Positions 23,709-34,800 of a stretch of DNA of 64,000 bases are shown piece after piece. Positions within the stretch are counted from its first letter, which is position 1; every line of letters begins with the position of its first letter. Both the position numbers and the translations under genes were made by a program. The DNA lies in assembly GCA_035582835.1 (NCBI GenBank), contig JAYKAV010000778.1, forward strand, positions 3,077,860-3,141,859, in the 5' to 3' direction. The notes under the pieces were generated by a model that did no database searches, was not told the DNA's origin, and worked only from the letters and a program-made list of their open reading frames with translations. The DNA is from Phoebastria nigripes (taxonomy: Eukaryota; Chordata; Aves; Procellariiformes; Diomedeidae).

Positions 23709-24524
23709 CTTGTTTTGTTGTTAAATCTATGAAAATACTTCTCTCTCTTCATGGTGGCTCAGGGACACCGGCGGAGCTATGGCAATTGCATGTCTCACCT
23801 GCGTTCAGAGATTGGTTTCTATATGGATCTAAGTGAGTCACTTCAGACAAATGAGCATTTTTTACAGACTTGGCTTTGACAGTAATGCAGAGCTGAATTG
23901 CTCCTTTGAGGTGAAGGTTATCACAGAGAAGTCAGATGTGTCACAGCTTCTTGCACTAAGAGGAAGGTGATCTGTAGCACCAGTATAAATGTAGTCCCTT
24001 TTCTGCACTTTCTGGCTAGAATATAGTTAGGATTGCCAGCATCCTCTTCGTCTCCCCTATCCCTGGGTGAATTGCACAAAAAAATAGTATGGTGGGAGAC
24101 TAACATAAAAACAAGTGCCCATGTCGTAGTCACAGTTAGACGTGAGTAAATCCCATTAACTCAATGGAGAGTTCTTTTGCCTCAGTGAGTGTATTTGGCT
24201 GATATTTTTAAAAATGAATCCCAATTAGACACTTATAGGTTTTCAAATCCTCATCCAAGGAGCAGAATGATATTTGTTAGACCATTAGTTAAACATGGTA
24301 ATTATAATTATTTAAGTAAAATTGATGAAATAAATTAGAAACAGCTGAAAGACGGCCCAAGAGATTAAAAAAGAAAAGCAGTGAGAGCTTAAACGCATAT
24401 ATCAATACAAAGCAAGTCAAACAAGCATGTTGATTTTGGGAATTACAAGACATCTTTCGGAAGAGCTTTCAAATCTACAGAACAATGAGTACTAACAATA
24501 CGTCATCTTTTGGAAAATCTTTTG

Positions 24525-24563
24525 GAAATTTAATCCTTCTTAACTCTGTAAATTTAATCCTTA
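24525..24563. repeat. Local duplication of AAATTTAATCCTT
   Basis: AAATTTAATCCTT appears at about 24525 and again at about 24551. Just upstream ATCTTTTGGAAA also occurs twice (about 24504 and 24516). Two nested micro-duplications lie side by side. Confidence 0.6.
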
Positions 24564-26722
24564 ATTCTTGTCAAAAATGTATTGTTCTAAATTTCCCTGT
24601 TTATTATTAAAATGGAAGAAAAAATACATTTTTTTAATCTCAGAATACTCTTACTCCTGTCACTTCCCCCCTCCTCTGTGAAATAAACATAAAATGTAAC
24701 AGCAGATGAAGCAAAGAATTTTGTGAGGTTTGTATTGTGTTTTGGTATTTGTAAGGAAGAAAGGATGAAAGTGAAAGTGAATGACAATATGTTGGTCTGG
24801 CTGGGAAAGCCAAGTATTTTTCTGATCCTACCCAGGTAGAAGTCATAGAGGTTACTAACTGAAAAGTGCAATGACTTCTCTGGCTTGTAGAAATTTTGGT
24901 GCCGTTCATGCTGACTTTGTTGCTGATTTGCAGGCACTGAGGAGGAAGATGAAGGCAATGGCCTGTTGCTGAGGTCGGCAGAGAGCTTCTGGTGGTTTCC
25001 CCATATGTGGAGTCACCTGCAGCCTCATCCATAATGAGTTAGCACTGCTGGAGCAGATGATCATCAACACAGAATTTAATATAATGAGTGTCTCAGTTTT
25101 AATATAGTTTATATTGCAACATGGTTATAACATTATTTATTTCAGAGCAGTACTGCAGTTTTCACGTAAAATTCATGTATGTGATGAGATGCTCAAAAAT
25201 CTGTGTGTTGGATCAATGGAGTTGTTTTTTCCTTCACAGTTGCAGTTTTCCTGGAATTGCAGTAATGTATGATCTTAAGTGAAGATCACGCCTCTTTATT
25301 AAGGCAGTAAATAGGCCATGAGAGTTAGTCATGAAAGATTACAGAACATGTGAAAAAATAATCTCAGAGTGATTGATGATTCAAAACAGATGAAAACTTT
25401 CATGCCTTTCCCTTCAGTGCAATAGGATCAAATCTGTTGATTGCAGTGCAGATTTTTGCCAGGTCCTTGTTTATATTATTTTTCTTTTTCCTACAATTCA
25501 TAAAAACCAGTTCATTTTGGGAAAGGGCATAAATTCCAGGTGGGCCTTAGCTGTCACTGTGGTATGAAAAGCCATCAGTGAAATATTCTAGTAAAGAATC
25601 TAGCATTTGCTTGAATTTAATTGAGGCAGTAAGTGGAAATATATTTTTAGTTGTAGCTGCAGAGAATCCTGAAACCTGGTTGTTCTGTTTGTCATGTACC
25701 TTGGTGATGATCCTGATAAAAAGGAATAGTATCTCTGAGACAGTTTTCTTACCCTACTTACTTCATCAGTAGAACGAAATTTATACAGAAGAGATAAAAA
25801 AGACTGGGCAGCTTGAAAGATTTAACCTATTCTCTTTACATAGGTACAATAATATGAAGGCAGTCCTCATATTTTGGTTGTGAATGCTAACATTTTTATA
25901 CAAGTGCTAAAGATATCAAAGGAATAATAAAGAATTCATGCTCAGGGATGCTATTTTAGTTACTGAGAACTACTTTCTAGAAGACAAGTGGTTCAATTGT
26001 TCTCCCTTTTACCAATCCAAAGAAGAATAAGTCACTTGACTCTAATGAATGTATAACAGTAAAAAGATGATGTGGATGAAAGCGGGCTCAGCTTCCAGAT
26101 GCTGGAAAGTATGGACAGTTAAAGCACCTATAATAGGAGTACAAAGAATGTTTTGCACATCTTAGTAACAGGAATTGCTTAGCTGGCAACTGGGATTGTA
26201 AAATAGCCTACTCTAATTCTTGTAGTGAATGATTAGTATTCTTGTTTGATAGACATTAGTAAAATCTTCCCATTCAAATTTGTGTTACTAGTGGCCACAT
26301 TACTCAAGTTAAATATTTCAACAATCTGTGCAAAAACACTTAATACTGTGAAAGTACTCTCTTTTTTTTTGCTCAAGGCAAACCAGGTTGTTTATTAGGT
26401 GGTTATCAGAAGCTAAGCTTTTTGGGATATCATTTTGTAGTTCACAAATACTCATCTGATTGATTTGATCAAAATAAAAGTTTGATTTTAAAAGCACCTT
26501 GAAGAAAAATAAATTTGANTTGTGCCATCTTGCCTAATGTCAAAATGCTAGGCTCACTGAGTGGTGCTAGATAGATAGCACTCGTACAAAACAATTCCTG
26601 GGATTGTATGTTCTCCTTCATTGGATGGCCTTGTGAATGGAAGAACCATTTGAAAACAATAAATTCTTTGGAAGTGACTACAAAATGCAGATTGCAATTT
26701 CATTTAATTTCCTTTCCTTTTC

Positions 26723-26740
26723 ATTGACACCATTGTCAAT
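26723..26740. promoter_or_regulatory. Inverted ATTGACA/TGTCAAT pair
   Basis: ATTGACA at 26723-26729 and its exact complement TGTCAAT at 26734-26740 are separated by four bases (CCAT). Each arm contains a TGACA-type TALE half-site and the centre includes CATTGT, a SOX-like word. Such spaced inverted half-sites suit dimeric binding, but a 7-base arm pair is not rare in 64 kb. Confidence 0.25.
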
Positions 26741-27302
26741 AATCTTTCTCAAAACTTCTTTAGCGCTTATTTAAATTTTTAATGCTCAGCTGATGTAATA
26801 GGCTTGTTATAAATATTTCATCCTGATTTACATTACCAGAAGGATATGACCTGTCCTTAGTATGTAGTTCATATTCATTTCCTTCTCTCTTTGCTTTGAA
26901 ATCCTGTTCAGCTGATTTTGAGAGAAAGTCATCTTCCAACAAAGTCTTTTGATATTGAAATGTCCGCTTCTGTTGTTATCAGTGCCTGTTCTGGTAGCCA
27001 TTACTGCCTTAGGATTGTCTGTTACCAGTGCCTTGATGTGAAGGTAGGTACTGTACAAACTCAAACAGGCAATCCAACCTGTTCATACAAGGGATATAAT
27101 ATGTAAGGAGATTGGTATTGTCATAGCTGCCAAATTACACTATGCATATGTTTATTTCTAATTTAGGTAGGTTTGGGTTACAATAATTTAGCTAAAGAAG
27201 GAAAGACAGGGACGATAAGAAGGTCGTTGAAAGAAGTGAATAAAGGAATTAAGCAAAACTCCTTTGGGTCTTCACAAAAAGCAACTGTGGCAATTGTTCC
27301 TT

Positions 27303-27380
27303 AAAAAAACAAACAAACAAACAAACAAAACCCCAAAAACACACACACCCCCAAAAAAACCCAAACCACAACACCAAACA
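27303..27380 (+). repeat. AAAC microsatellite and A/C-rich tract
   Basis: Five to six AAAC units at 27307-27330 pass into a CCCCAAAAACACACACACCCCC-like A/C tract. The strand has no G and no T until 27381. It could be a decayed simple repeat or the tail of a lost retroposon. Confidence 0.8.
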
Positions 27381-27894
27381 GATGTCAATGGTTGCTTTAT
27401 ATTAAATAGTCTTAAATAAAACATACAGGCTTTCTGTCACAGACTGATATCCAAGAATTTCCCAGTCAGGCAACGTTTTTTTCTTCTGCCTCTTGGGTCT
27501 TTTCATGGTCCTGTGAATCTTAAATCATTTTCTTCACACTGGTACCACTTCAACAAGCTAGACAGTGACTGTCATGCAGGCCAGCCATACCTATGGTCTG
27601 AATGCTTTCCTGAGAGCTGGACTTACTGGGTGTTCCTGAACACCAAACCGGACAGTGTTTGACTAGCTCTTTCTCTTACTCTTTGCAGGGAGACCTGTTG
27701 GGCTTGTGCGCTCTGAACCGGTTGAGCTGGACTTTCAGCGGCTAATACTGCACTCCAGTCCAGACATCTGACCTGAAAGCTATGTCACATTTGGCATCTG
27801 GCAAGTCTGCAGGAGAAGGTACTTGAGACTATAAACTCCTCTGATTTGAACTTTGTGAGCTCAGGAATATTATTATTTATATAAATAAATTACA

Positions 27895-27910
27895 TTGTTG
27901 TTGTTGTTGC
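27895..27910 (+). repeat. TTG microsatellite
   Basis: Four TTG units follow ATTACA. A second small TTG run lies near 18230-18242. Confidence 0.7.
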
Positions 27911-29564
27911 TTAGTATACAGAGCTGCATGAAAACAAGTCACCACTGTCACCAGCGTGAGATCATCATCACAATAAACTTCTAATAAACATGTCCGCTTC
28001 GGTTCTTGGAAAGAAACGGCATAAACCTTTGCTTTCAGAGCTCCAGATCTGCTTCCCAAATGGGCTTGGTACTTAAACCTCGGAGTATGGCAGAGTTTTA
28101 GAAATGCTCCTTTATTTTGGTGTATTTTTTTGGCTGATACTATCATATGTGCACCTGGTTCTGTTCATAACTAGAGACTTCATTACTATTTTTAAATCTT
28201 GCAGTATTTTTTCCTATTACTGTCACCTGAAATAATGCTATCATTTTCATGGTTCTAGCGACAACATAGCAAATGTTTTTATTACTTTCCAGTCCTTATC
28301 TGACCTTTGCAAATGAGCATTTGGGAGCAATACATCTGACTGACTGTGGCATACTTTGGTGCATTAGCGCAAACTCAGAAGAGAAGAAAAGGATGTCTTC
28401 TGAGTCTGGAATTAGAATTGGAGGGGAAGGCTGGGCTTATGCAGAGTGTTTTTAGTTGTATGTCAATCTCACAGCTGCGCAGAGTTTGTTGCCAATTATT
28501 TTTTGGTTGGGAACAGTTCATTCGTTTTCTTAATGTGTGGCATCACATCCATTTCAGTGGAAATTCCAGCAGAAAATGAGTATTTTGAAAACAAGAAAGT
28601 GTTTTATAGGGAATGATGACATTTTCTTCTGCATAGGTGTGATCCTTTGTGTATCAGAGCTCTTCCTTGTTGATGTTTTATAACAGCAGCACTTTCCTTA
28701 ATGATTCAGGAAACAAATAAAAATAATACTTCAAAGATAACACTACATCCCATTGAAACAGGCAAGCAGTGGTCTGATTTTGTACTACTACCAACATGCT
28801 ATTGAGTAATGTAAAAGAGAAATTAAAATTCCCTAAAATTGTTTGACATGAAATTTCACAATTCTGAAATCAAATTTGTGAAGCTATTTTTTTTTTTTCC
28901 TGAAATTCCACTTAGCTTCTGAAAGTATCTGTTTTGATTACTGTGGAGCAGAAACAATGTCAAATTTTGAAATTGCAGATGAAGTCAAGTTCTGGAACCA
29001 ACGCCACTTATAGCTCTCTGTGGCAAAAATGCCATGTCAGTAAGTGTTGAACACAAATCGCAGAAAAACAGGCATTGATATAATTCTGCTCATGAGTGCT
29101 ACTATTATCTATTTCAGGCTCATGGCATTCCAGCTGACGTGGGGCATGCAGTGGTTCCGCGCTGTCCTGTGGTCTGCTCCCGTCATATTCAGTTGCACAG
29201 GCCTGGGTGAAAGTCTGACCTATCCAAGTCCCCAGCACAGAAGAATACCCTCCTTTTAAACCTGCATGGCATAGCCAAGGTTTTATCCTTAATGTTATCA
29301 TGGTAACTAGTTCTATGTAAATACAGATTTCTCATTTATTACCATCTTTTCTTAAGTAGGACTACATGAGTGTATTCTAGATTTTTTTTTCCAGATTTTG
29401 TTTGAAAACNGTGCCCTATGAGATCTTTATGCATTGTTATCGTGCTATCTTTGCCATAATTGTTCAGACACAGAAGGCAAAATAATTATTCTTAAATGAC
29501 TTCCTATTAGGAAATGGCTATGATATTCCTAGCACAGGGAGAAGCCAAGTGTCCTGCTTTGGGA

Positions 29565-29880
29565 TTACAGGGTGAGCCGCGTCGTGCATTCCAGCGCGTG
29601 CATGCCATCTGAAACTTGTGTAAGCAAATGACAGTTTGAGGGCTGTGGGTGGTTTCGGACATAGAGCTTCAGACAAAAGCTGAAGTTGCTTCCTCCCGAT
29701 GGGTCTCCCTGGGGACCGCTAGCAGCCGTGCAGTGCCTCTTCCGTGCCAGGGTGAGTCGTCTCCCTGGTGTAACTTGTCTGCTGGGCACATGGTGAAGCC
29801 CTCTGCACCTCCAGTGGTGAATCTGGCCTGAGCATGGGTAACTGGGCGACTCCTTGTGGTGGACGTGAAATCCAGACCAT
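29565..29880. promoter_or_regulatory. Small CpG-enriched pocket
   Basis: About 13 CpGs occur in 300 bases, including GCCGCGTCG around 29576-29584 and AGCGCG at 29593-29598, in a locally GC-richer segment. The estimated observed/expected ratio is about 0.6. Short open frames on both strands exist, but none is recognisable as a protein domain. It could be a small regulatory element, a first exon of an unknown transcript, or an old GC-rich insertion. Confidence 0.25.
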
Positions 29881-30239
29881 CCATTTAAAAATAAAACCTG
29901 CTGAGTTCCTGAGAGAGTTAGAAATTATATCTGTAGACTGATCTGGGCCTATATTTATGTGTTTGTGAATTCTTATTGTTGCTGTCTTTACAGGTGCTCC
30001 CCTGACGAACCCATGGCCCTCTCAGATGTGCTGTATCCCCCAGATCATCCTGCTGGTCAGAAGAACTAGAGGAAAGCATTCAGGTTGGGGAACTTTTCTT
30101 TGTCATTGTTCTTTACACAGTAAGTATTTCAGATGTATGCCCTTATACTAGCAATCAATAACAGTGTATCACGTATGATACAAGGTACCAGGGAGTAATA
30201 GCAAATCTAATGGATAATAGATCTCTGTATCTCAGAGGG

Positions 30240-30260
30240 TTTCCATTTTCAAAATGGAAA
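30240..30260. repeat. Perfect inverted repeat, 10-base arms, 1-base centre
   Basis: TTTCCATTTT at 30240-30249 is followed by a single C and then its exact complement AAAATGGAAA at 30251-30260. It is a near-perfect palindrome with no room for a hairpin loop unless the inner pairs open. No known element is attached. Confidence 0.85.
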
Positions 30261-30829
30261 TGGCAGAACTTTATGTGATAAGCTACAGTGATTTTCCTTA
30301 ATCTGTAAGGAAGATAAAATTCCAGGAAATCTGCTTTTCAAGAGTAGCAAAGTATTTTGAGGAGCTTTTTGGTTTTTTGAAAGTAAAGAACACTTGGTGG
30401 CATTATTTAACATGGTACTAAGGGGAAGCTTGCAGTTACTTGAGGACTTTCAGGTGAGATGACGAGATCTGCTGGATACCACAGAAACAGAGGTGGAATT
30501 GTATACAGTCCAGAATGGAGGATAATGCAGAATTTAAAGTGGAAGGGCAAGAAGAGAATAAATAAGAGGTCATCTGCTTTTAGTAAAAAGAAATACGACT
30601 AGAAGCAAAGCTAACTGTAAAGAAAAGAAAATATATGTAAGTACATTAATGAGCTTCTCAGAGTTTCTTCATTTTGTAAATATCCATTAGGCTTTCCATC
30701 TTCAGCAGAGAAAGATCTGAAAAACAAAGTACATGATCCCCTGAATGACAGTACTGCTAAACCGTAATGACAGCCTGGCTTGTACAAGCAAGGAATGAAG
30801 GGAGCAGAACTGCAACCATTTTCATTTTC

Positions 30830-31660
30830 CCTGAAGGAGATTAATCATGCCACCTGAAATATCAAAGATTAAAGCATAACTCGTATAAAGGATTTATACA
30901 GTGCTCATCAAGTGTAATAATGTAAACCGAACAAGCTAATCTATTACAGCACTGTAATCATTCCTACTAGTTACCTCATACAAGGGGGAAGGCTTGCCAC
31001 ACACTGCAGCCTGCAACTATTCGCCAGTTGGAAAATGCTTTTCCTCCAAAACAGCAGCTTCCATCTCCTGTACAGGGAGCTGTGACAAACATATGAGAGG
31101 CTTTGCGACATACATAGAAGAGACTTCATCTGCTTTATGAGCCATATAGAAATATGATTAAATGTGCTGTCCGCTAAATGGGAGCAGCATCAGGATTCCA
31201 GCCAAAGAGTAATAGGATTAATCTCAAGAACATAAAATGCAGTATTTTAGTGAAATGTGAATCCTCCCGCTCAAACAATTGTAACAAGTGTGCAGCTTTT
31301 GCTTGTTTCCATCATATCTACTTAGGCTACTCTTGCAAACATTTGATTTATTCCTATATTTCTAAAATAAATGAGTGTATTTATTTCTGCTGGTAGGGTC
31401 ACCTAGAAATAAATTGGCATGGCATACTTTCCAGTGAACCACTTTAGCAAGCATATCACTGACTCCAACATTTTGTCAGGATTCTTGACTTTTATAAGCA
31501 AAAACAGCAATGGGAAAAAGCCCTACAAAAACTGCACTAGTGAGGTAGAAAGCTCTGAGATAAAAAAGAAGTTAATTTCCCATTAAATCTACCTGGATGT
31601 TTTAATTATTAATTGCCATCTTTAGTTATTTAATTCTTGGGTGCCCTAGGAGTACGATAA
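30830..31660. promoter_or_regulatory. Candidate conserved non-coding block
   Basis: This block has the texture of vertebrate conserved non-coding elements. It is AT-rich but non-repetitive, free of homopolymers over 7, and dense in homeodomain-type words (GATTAATC, TAATCATT, TTAATTATTAATTG) interspersed with E-box and GATA-like words. The reading is from composition only; I cannot align it. No open frame longer than 72 codons is present and none looks like protein. Confidence 0.25.
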
Positions 31661-31855
31661 ATGAGAGTATGAATGATAAATGGGTTTGTGAGAGAAATTA
31701 GATGGAGCCGATTTCTTGTTTCATTTTCGGTAACATACATCTGGGGAAAGTCCATGAATTCAAAGAAGACTTTGCCCAACTAAGGGAATGGGAATCAGCT
31801 TGGAGAATTTAGAGAAATCCAAAGACTTTGCATAAAAAGATGTAATAAATACACC

Positions 31856-31872
31856 TTTTTTTTTTTTTTTTT
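31856..31872 (+). repeat. T17 homopolymer
   Basis: Seventeen T residues downstream of the candidate conserved block. No attached element is recognised. Confidence 0.8.
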
Positions 31873-34800
31873 AATATAAAACAACAGTGCTATTTATCTA
31901 ATCATTACTGGAGTTAAATACATTATGATACAGTTAATAGTATATTTCCTGTAGTGATATATTATCTGAAGTAGTTTGGTTTTGTCTTTATTATAAATTC
32001 TGTCCTTTTTTAGGGGAAAATTGTTCTCCCAGTCCTCCTTTTTGCTTCTCCTAAAATTGTGAGTTGATAATAGTATTTAACGATGCTGTCATTTACTTCT
32101 GTTTCACTTAGAAATAAGGCTTGAAATAATTCATTTTAATGTGTACTATGAACCCTCATTTGTGTTTCATTGTATCCAGGTTGTCCCTAAATATCTCTAA
32201 GTTTCATTTAAACAAGGAATTGTAAACATACAGGTATGTTCACTTCCACTATTCAGCCAGTAAACTTTATTCAAAAGAAACAAATATGTGTATGACAGGT
32301 TGGATAACAAAAGCATTAAACCCCAGTAATCCTATGTCAGCTTTTTCTCCTTCATTTAAAATCAGATTTATTGTGTCTGTGTCATCTTTTCTGAGTGGTT
32401 TGCATTAATACGGAATGCTGGCTACATTATACAGCCCTCTCTCCAGGATTTGTGTTTATGTCGTAGGCATTGCTTCTTTCAAGCTTGTATTTATTGTGTT
32501 AGATTATATTTTATTTGTCCATAATACAGGGGAACGTGGACTATAATGTGACCCTTCTCCTTTTTACATTACAGCACGTCAAATGCTTTACCACTGTCTG
32601 CACAAAATGCACAAACACAGTAGATTGGTATTTATTTCAGCGTGGTTTTGTGGAACTTGGGGATGCTTTCTTTGGAACAGTATGGTTGAGATGCTGTAAG
32701 CTGGTATGGGTTAGGGTGTCATAAAGCTTTATCACAGAAGGGATATTAATTTATCCCAGGTGGCATCCTTTGGATTTGTGCTTAACGTACACATGCGGAT
32801 CCATTTTGGAGGCTGTAAGGTAGTTTCAGTAGGGAAGGCACAAAGCCACAATCAGGCCAAGGCAGCGCTTCAAATCAAACCTTTCGCAAGGAGCTAATTG
32901 AAGGGTCCTTCTGCATTGCTGGATATCTGTAGTGAAATATGGTGCGTGTTTCAGCTTTTTAACTTGGGACAGAAATTCTCTTGTTATATGTAAGATTTAT
33001 TGAAATGTTCTACATCTAAAATAGAATTTGAGCCAAACTCAGGACAGCAAAATAGAGAAAGCAAAGCTGATAGCTTGCATTCATAGGTAAGTTATTCTAT
33101 TGTTGAGTATCCATGTACTCCCCTTATCCATGTAGGGGGAAAAAAGTAAATATTGATGTTCAGTTCAGAACAATGTTAAACCTTTCAAATAGTTTCCAGC
33201 CATAAATCACATCTGCTGCAGTGTTCCCTGCAGTGTTGCAGAGAATGGACTGGAGAAATACTCTGTCAGTTAAACGCAGCTGTTGAAAGAGGTTGCTATA
33301 ACATATAACAATGTAGCCAGTGGGATCAATTTTTATCATGTGCAGCGATTCAACGATATTCAATAAGTCATTAACAAGATTAATGAACTCTAATAAAAAA
33401 TGCAAGCTCCTATTCCATATTTTATTCAGCTCACTGTGGCTTAAAATTGCATTTTATGATTTTATTAGACATACTGCTTAATTTTTCTCAAATTGGTCAT
33501 TTTATTTAAGTTAAAATATATTAAATAGATTTTTTTTCCACAGAGAAATAGGATTTTCAAAAAAAATTGACTTTATATAGTAAAGTACCTTTATAACATA
33601 AATAGGTATCTAATCGATAGGCTCAAGTCTGCTCTACTGCAGTAGCATAAGGCTTAGAGTGAGGCTTTGAGACTGGGCCAGTGCATAATTGCACTACCTT
33701 ACAAAAGTGCCTGGAGTATAAGGAGTGTTATATCCCGATCATATATCACCTAGGGAAGATTATTTCTTTTGGTGACTTATATGTTGGCGGAGCCCTGCTA
33801 AATCTCTATTTAATCGCTCTCAGCCCTCCTGTTCAAGAGGAAAGTATTGCCTTTGCAGGAGCTGCTTCATTCATTCCCGTATGCAGACCTTTGGCAAGAG
33901 GCTTGAAGCCGTTTACTCTCTGGTGAGAAGGGATCGGATGCGAAAGCTGCTGCAGCCATTGAGCTACATGAATGCAAAATATGAGAGACAGTAGCGTGAG
34001 CGACAGCAGAATCTGGCTCAGGGGTCTTCTTTTTCTTGTTAATGTCTTAAATTGTAGCCCATGAGAAGATATTACTGTGAAAGGATATTCATAGAAACAC
34101 AGCTAAGTGTGTTCCAGTATGGAGAGAACCAGCTTTCCAGTGAAGGCAAACCAGCTTGATGAGACCTTCAGTACAACTTGTCTAGGTGATGCTCTATGAC
34201 ATACAGAGGCATATTTGTTGCTCTTGGGAACAGTTGTGAGACTTCTAAATTAATGAATGGGAAGCGACTCAACAGAAGTCAATAACAGAATAACAGAAAC
34301 AAGTTATTCTTTGCCAGTGATTAAGAGTGAGAGAGACTTAATAACCATCTTCCTGCATCTGTATTATCCCTGGCCTTATTACTTCTCATCTAATCCATTT
34401 TTTAGAGTATTTCATCTGGTCTAAATAATTCAAGCTTTGTGCAGCATCTGAGAAGCTGCCTGTCGTTCATGTCCTACTACTTAGTGCTCTTCCACAGCAA
34501 AATTTCTCTTAGGAATTTATTGTAGCCCTACTACTTTCACATACCTTTGTAGTATGCTGTCTCTGAAGACTATCATTCTTTTTAAAAAACTCAGAAAACC
34601 AAAGAAAAAACCAGGTACCAGTAAGAAAAGTTTAGTNGGTATAGTGGCCATTCTTTCAAAATGTAGTTTTCAGTTAGTCAATGTGCTGGGAGTTTGTGAC
34701 ACATCCTTTCATGCTCCACTGTGATTCTTCTGAGCAAATTTGCCTTAGAGAAGGAGGCCAGTGTCAAAACGCAGTTGGTTACCATTTATTTCTCCTTTTG

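Larger units (their letters stand above)
20116..29564. other. Unassigned AT-rich DNA
   Basis: I see no exon that I can support. Moderately GC-rich parts lie at 22480-22660 and 27560-27830. The 130- and 123-codon overlapping minus-strand frames at 24587-25032 are serine/threonine-rich and match nothing I recognise. Simple repeats lie at 20685, 23466, 27303 and 27895. Confidence 0.6.

Noticed and set aside
24587..25032. Two overlapping minus-strand frames of 123 and 130 codons
   Set aside because: Serine/threonine-rich in both frames, which indicates composition, not selection.
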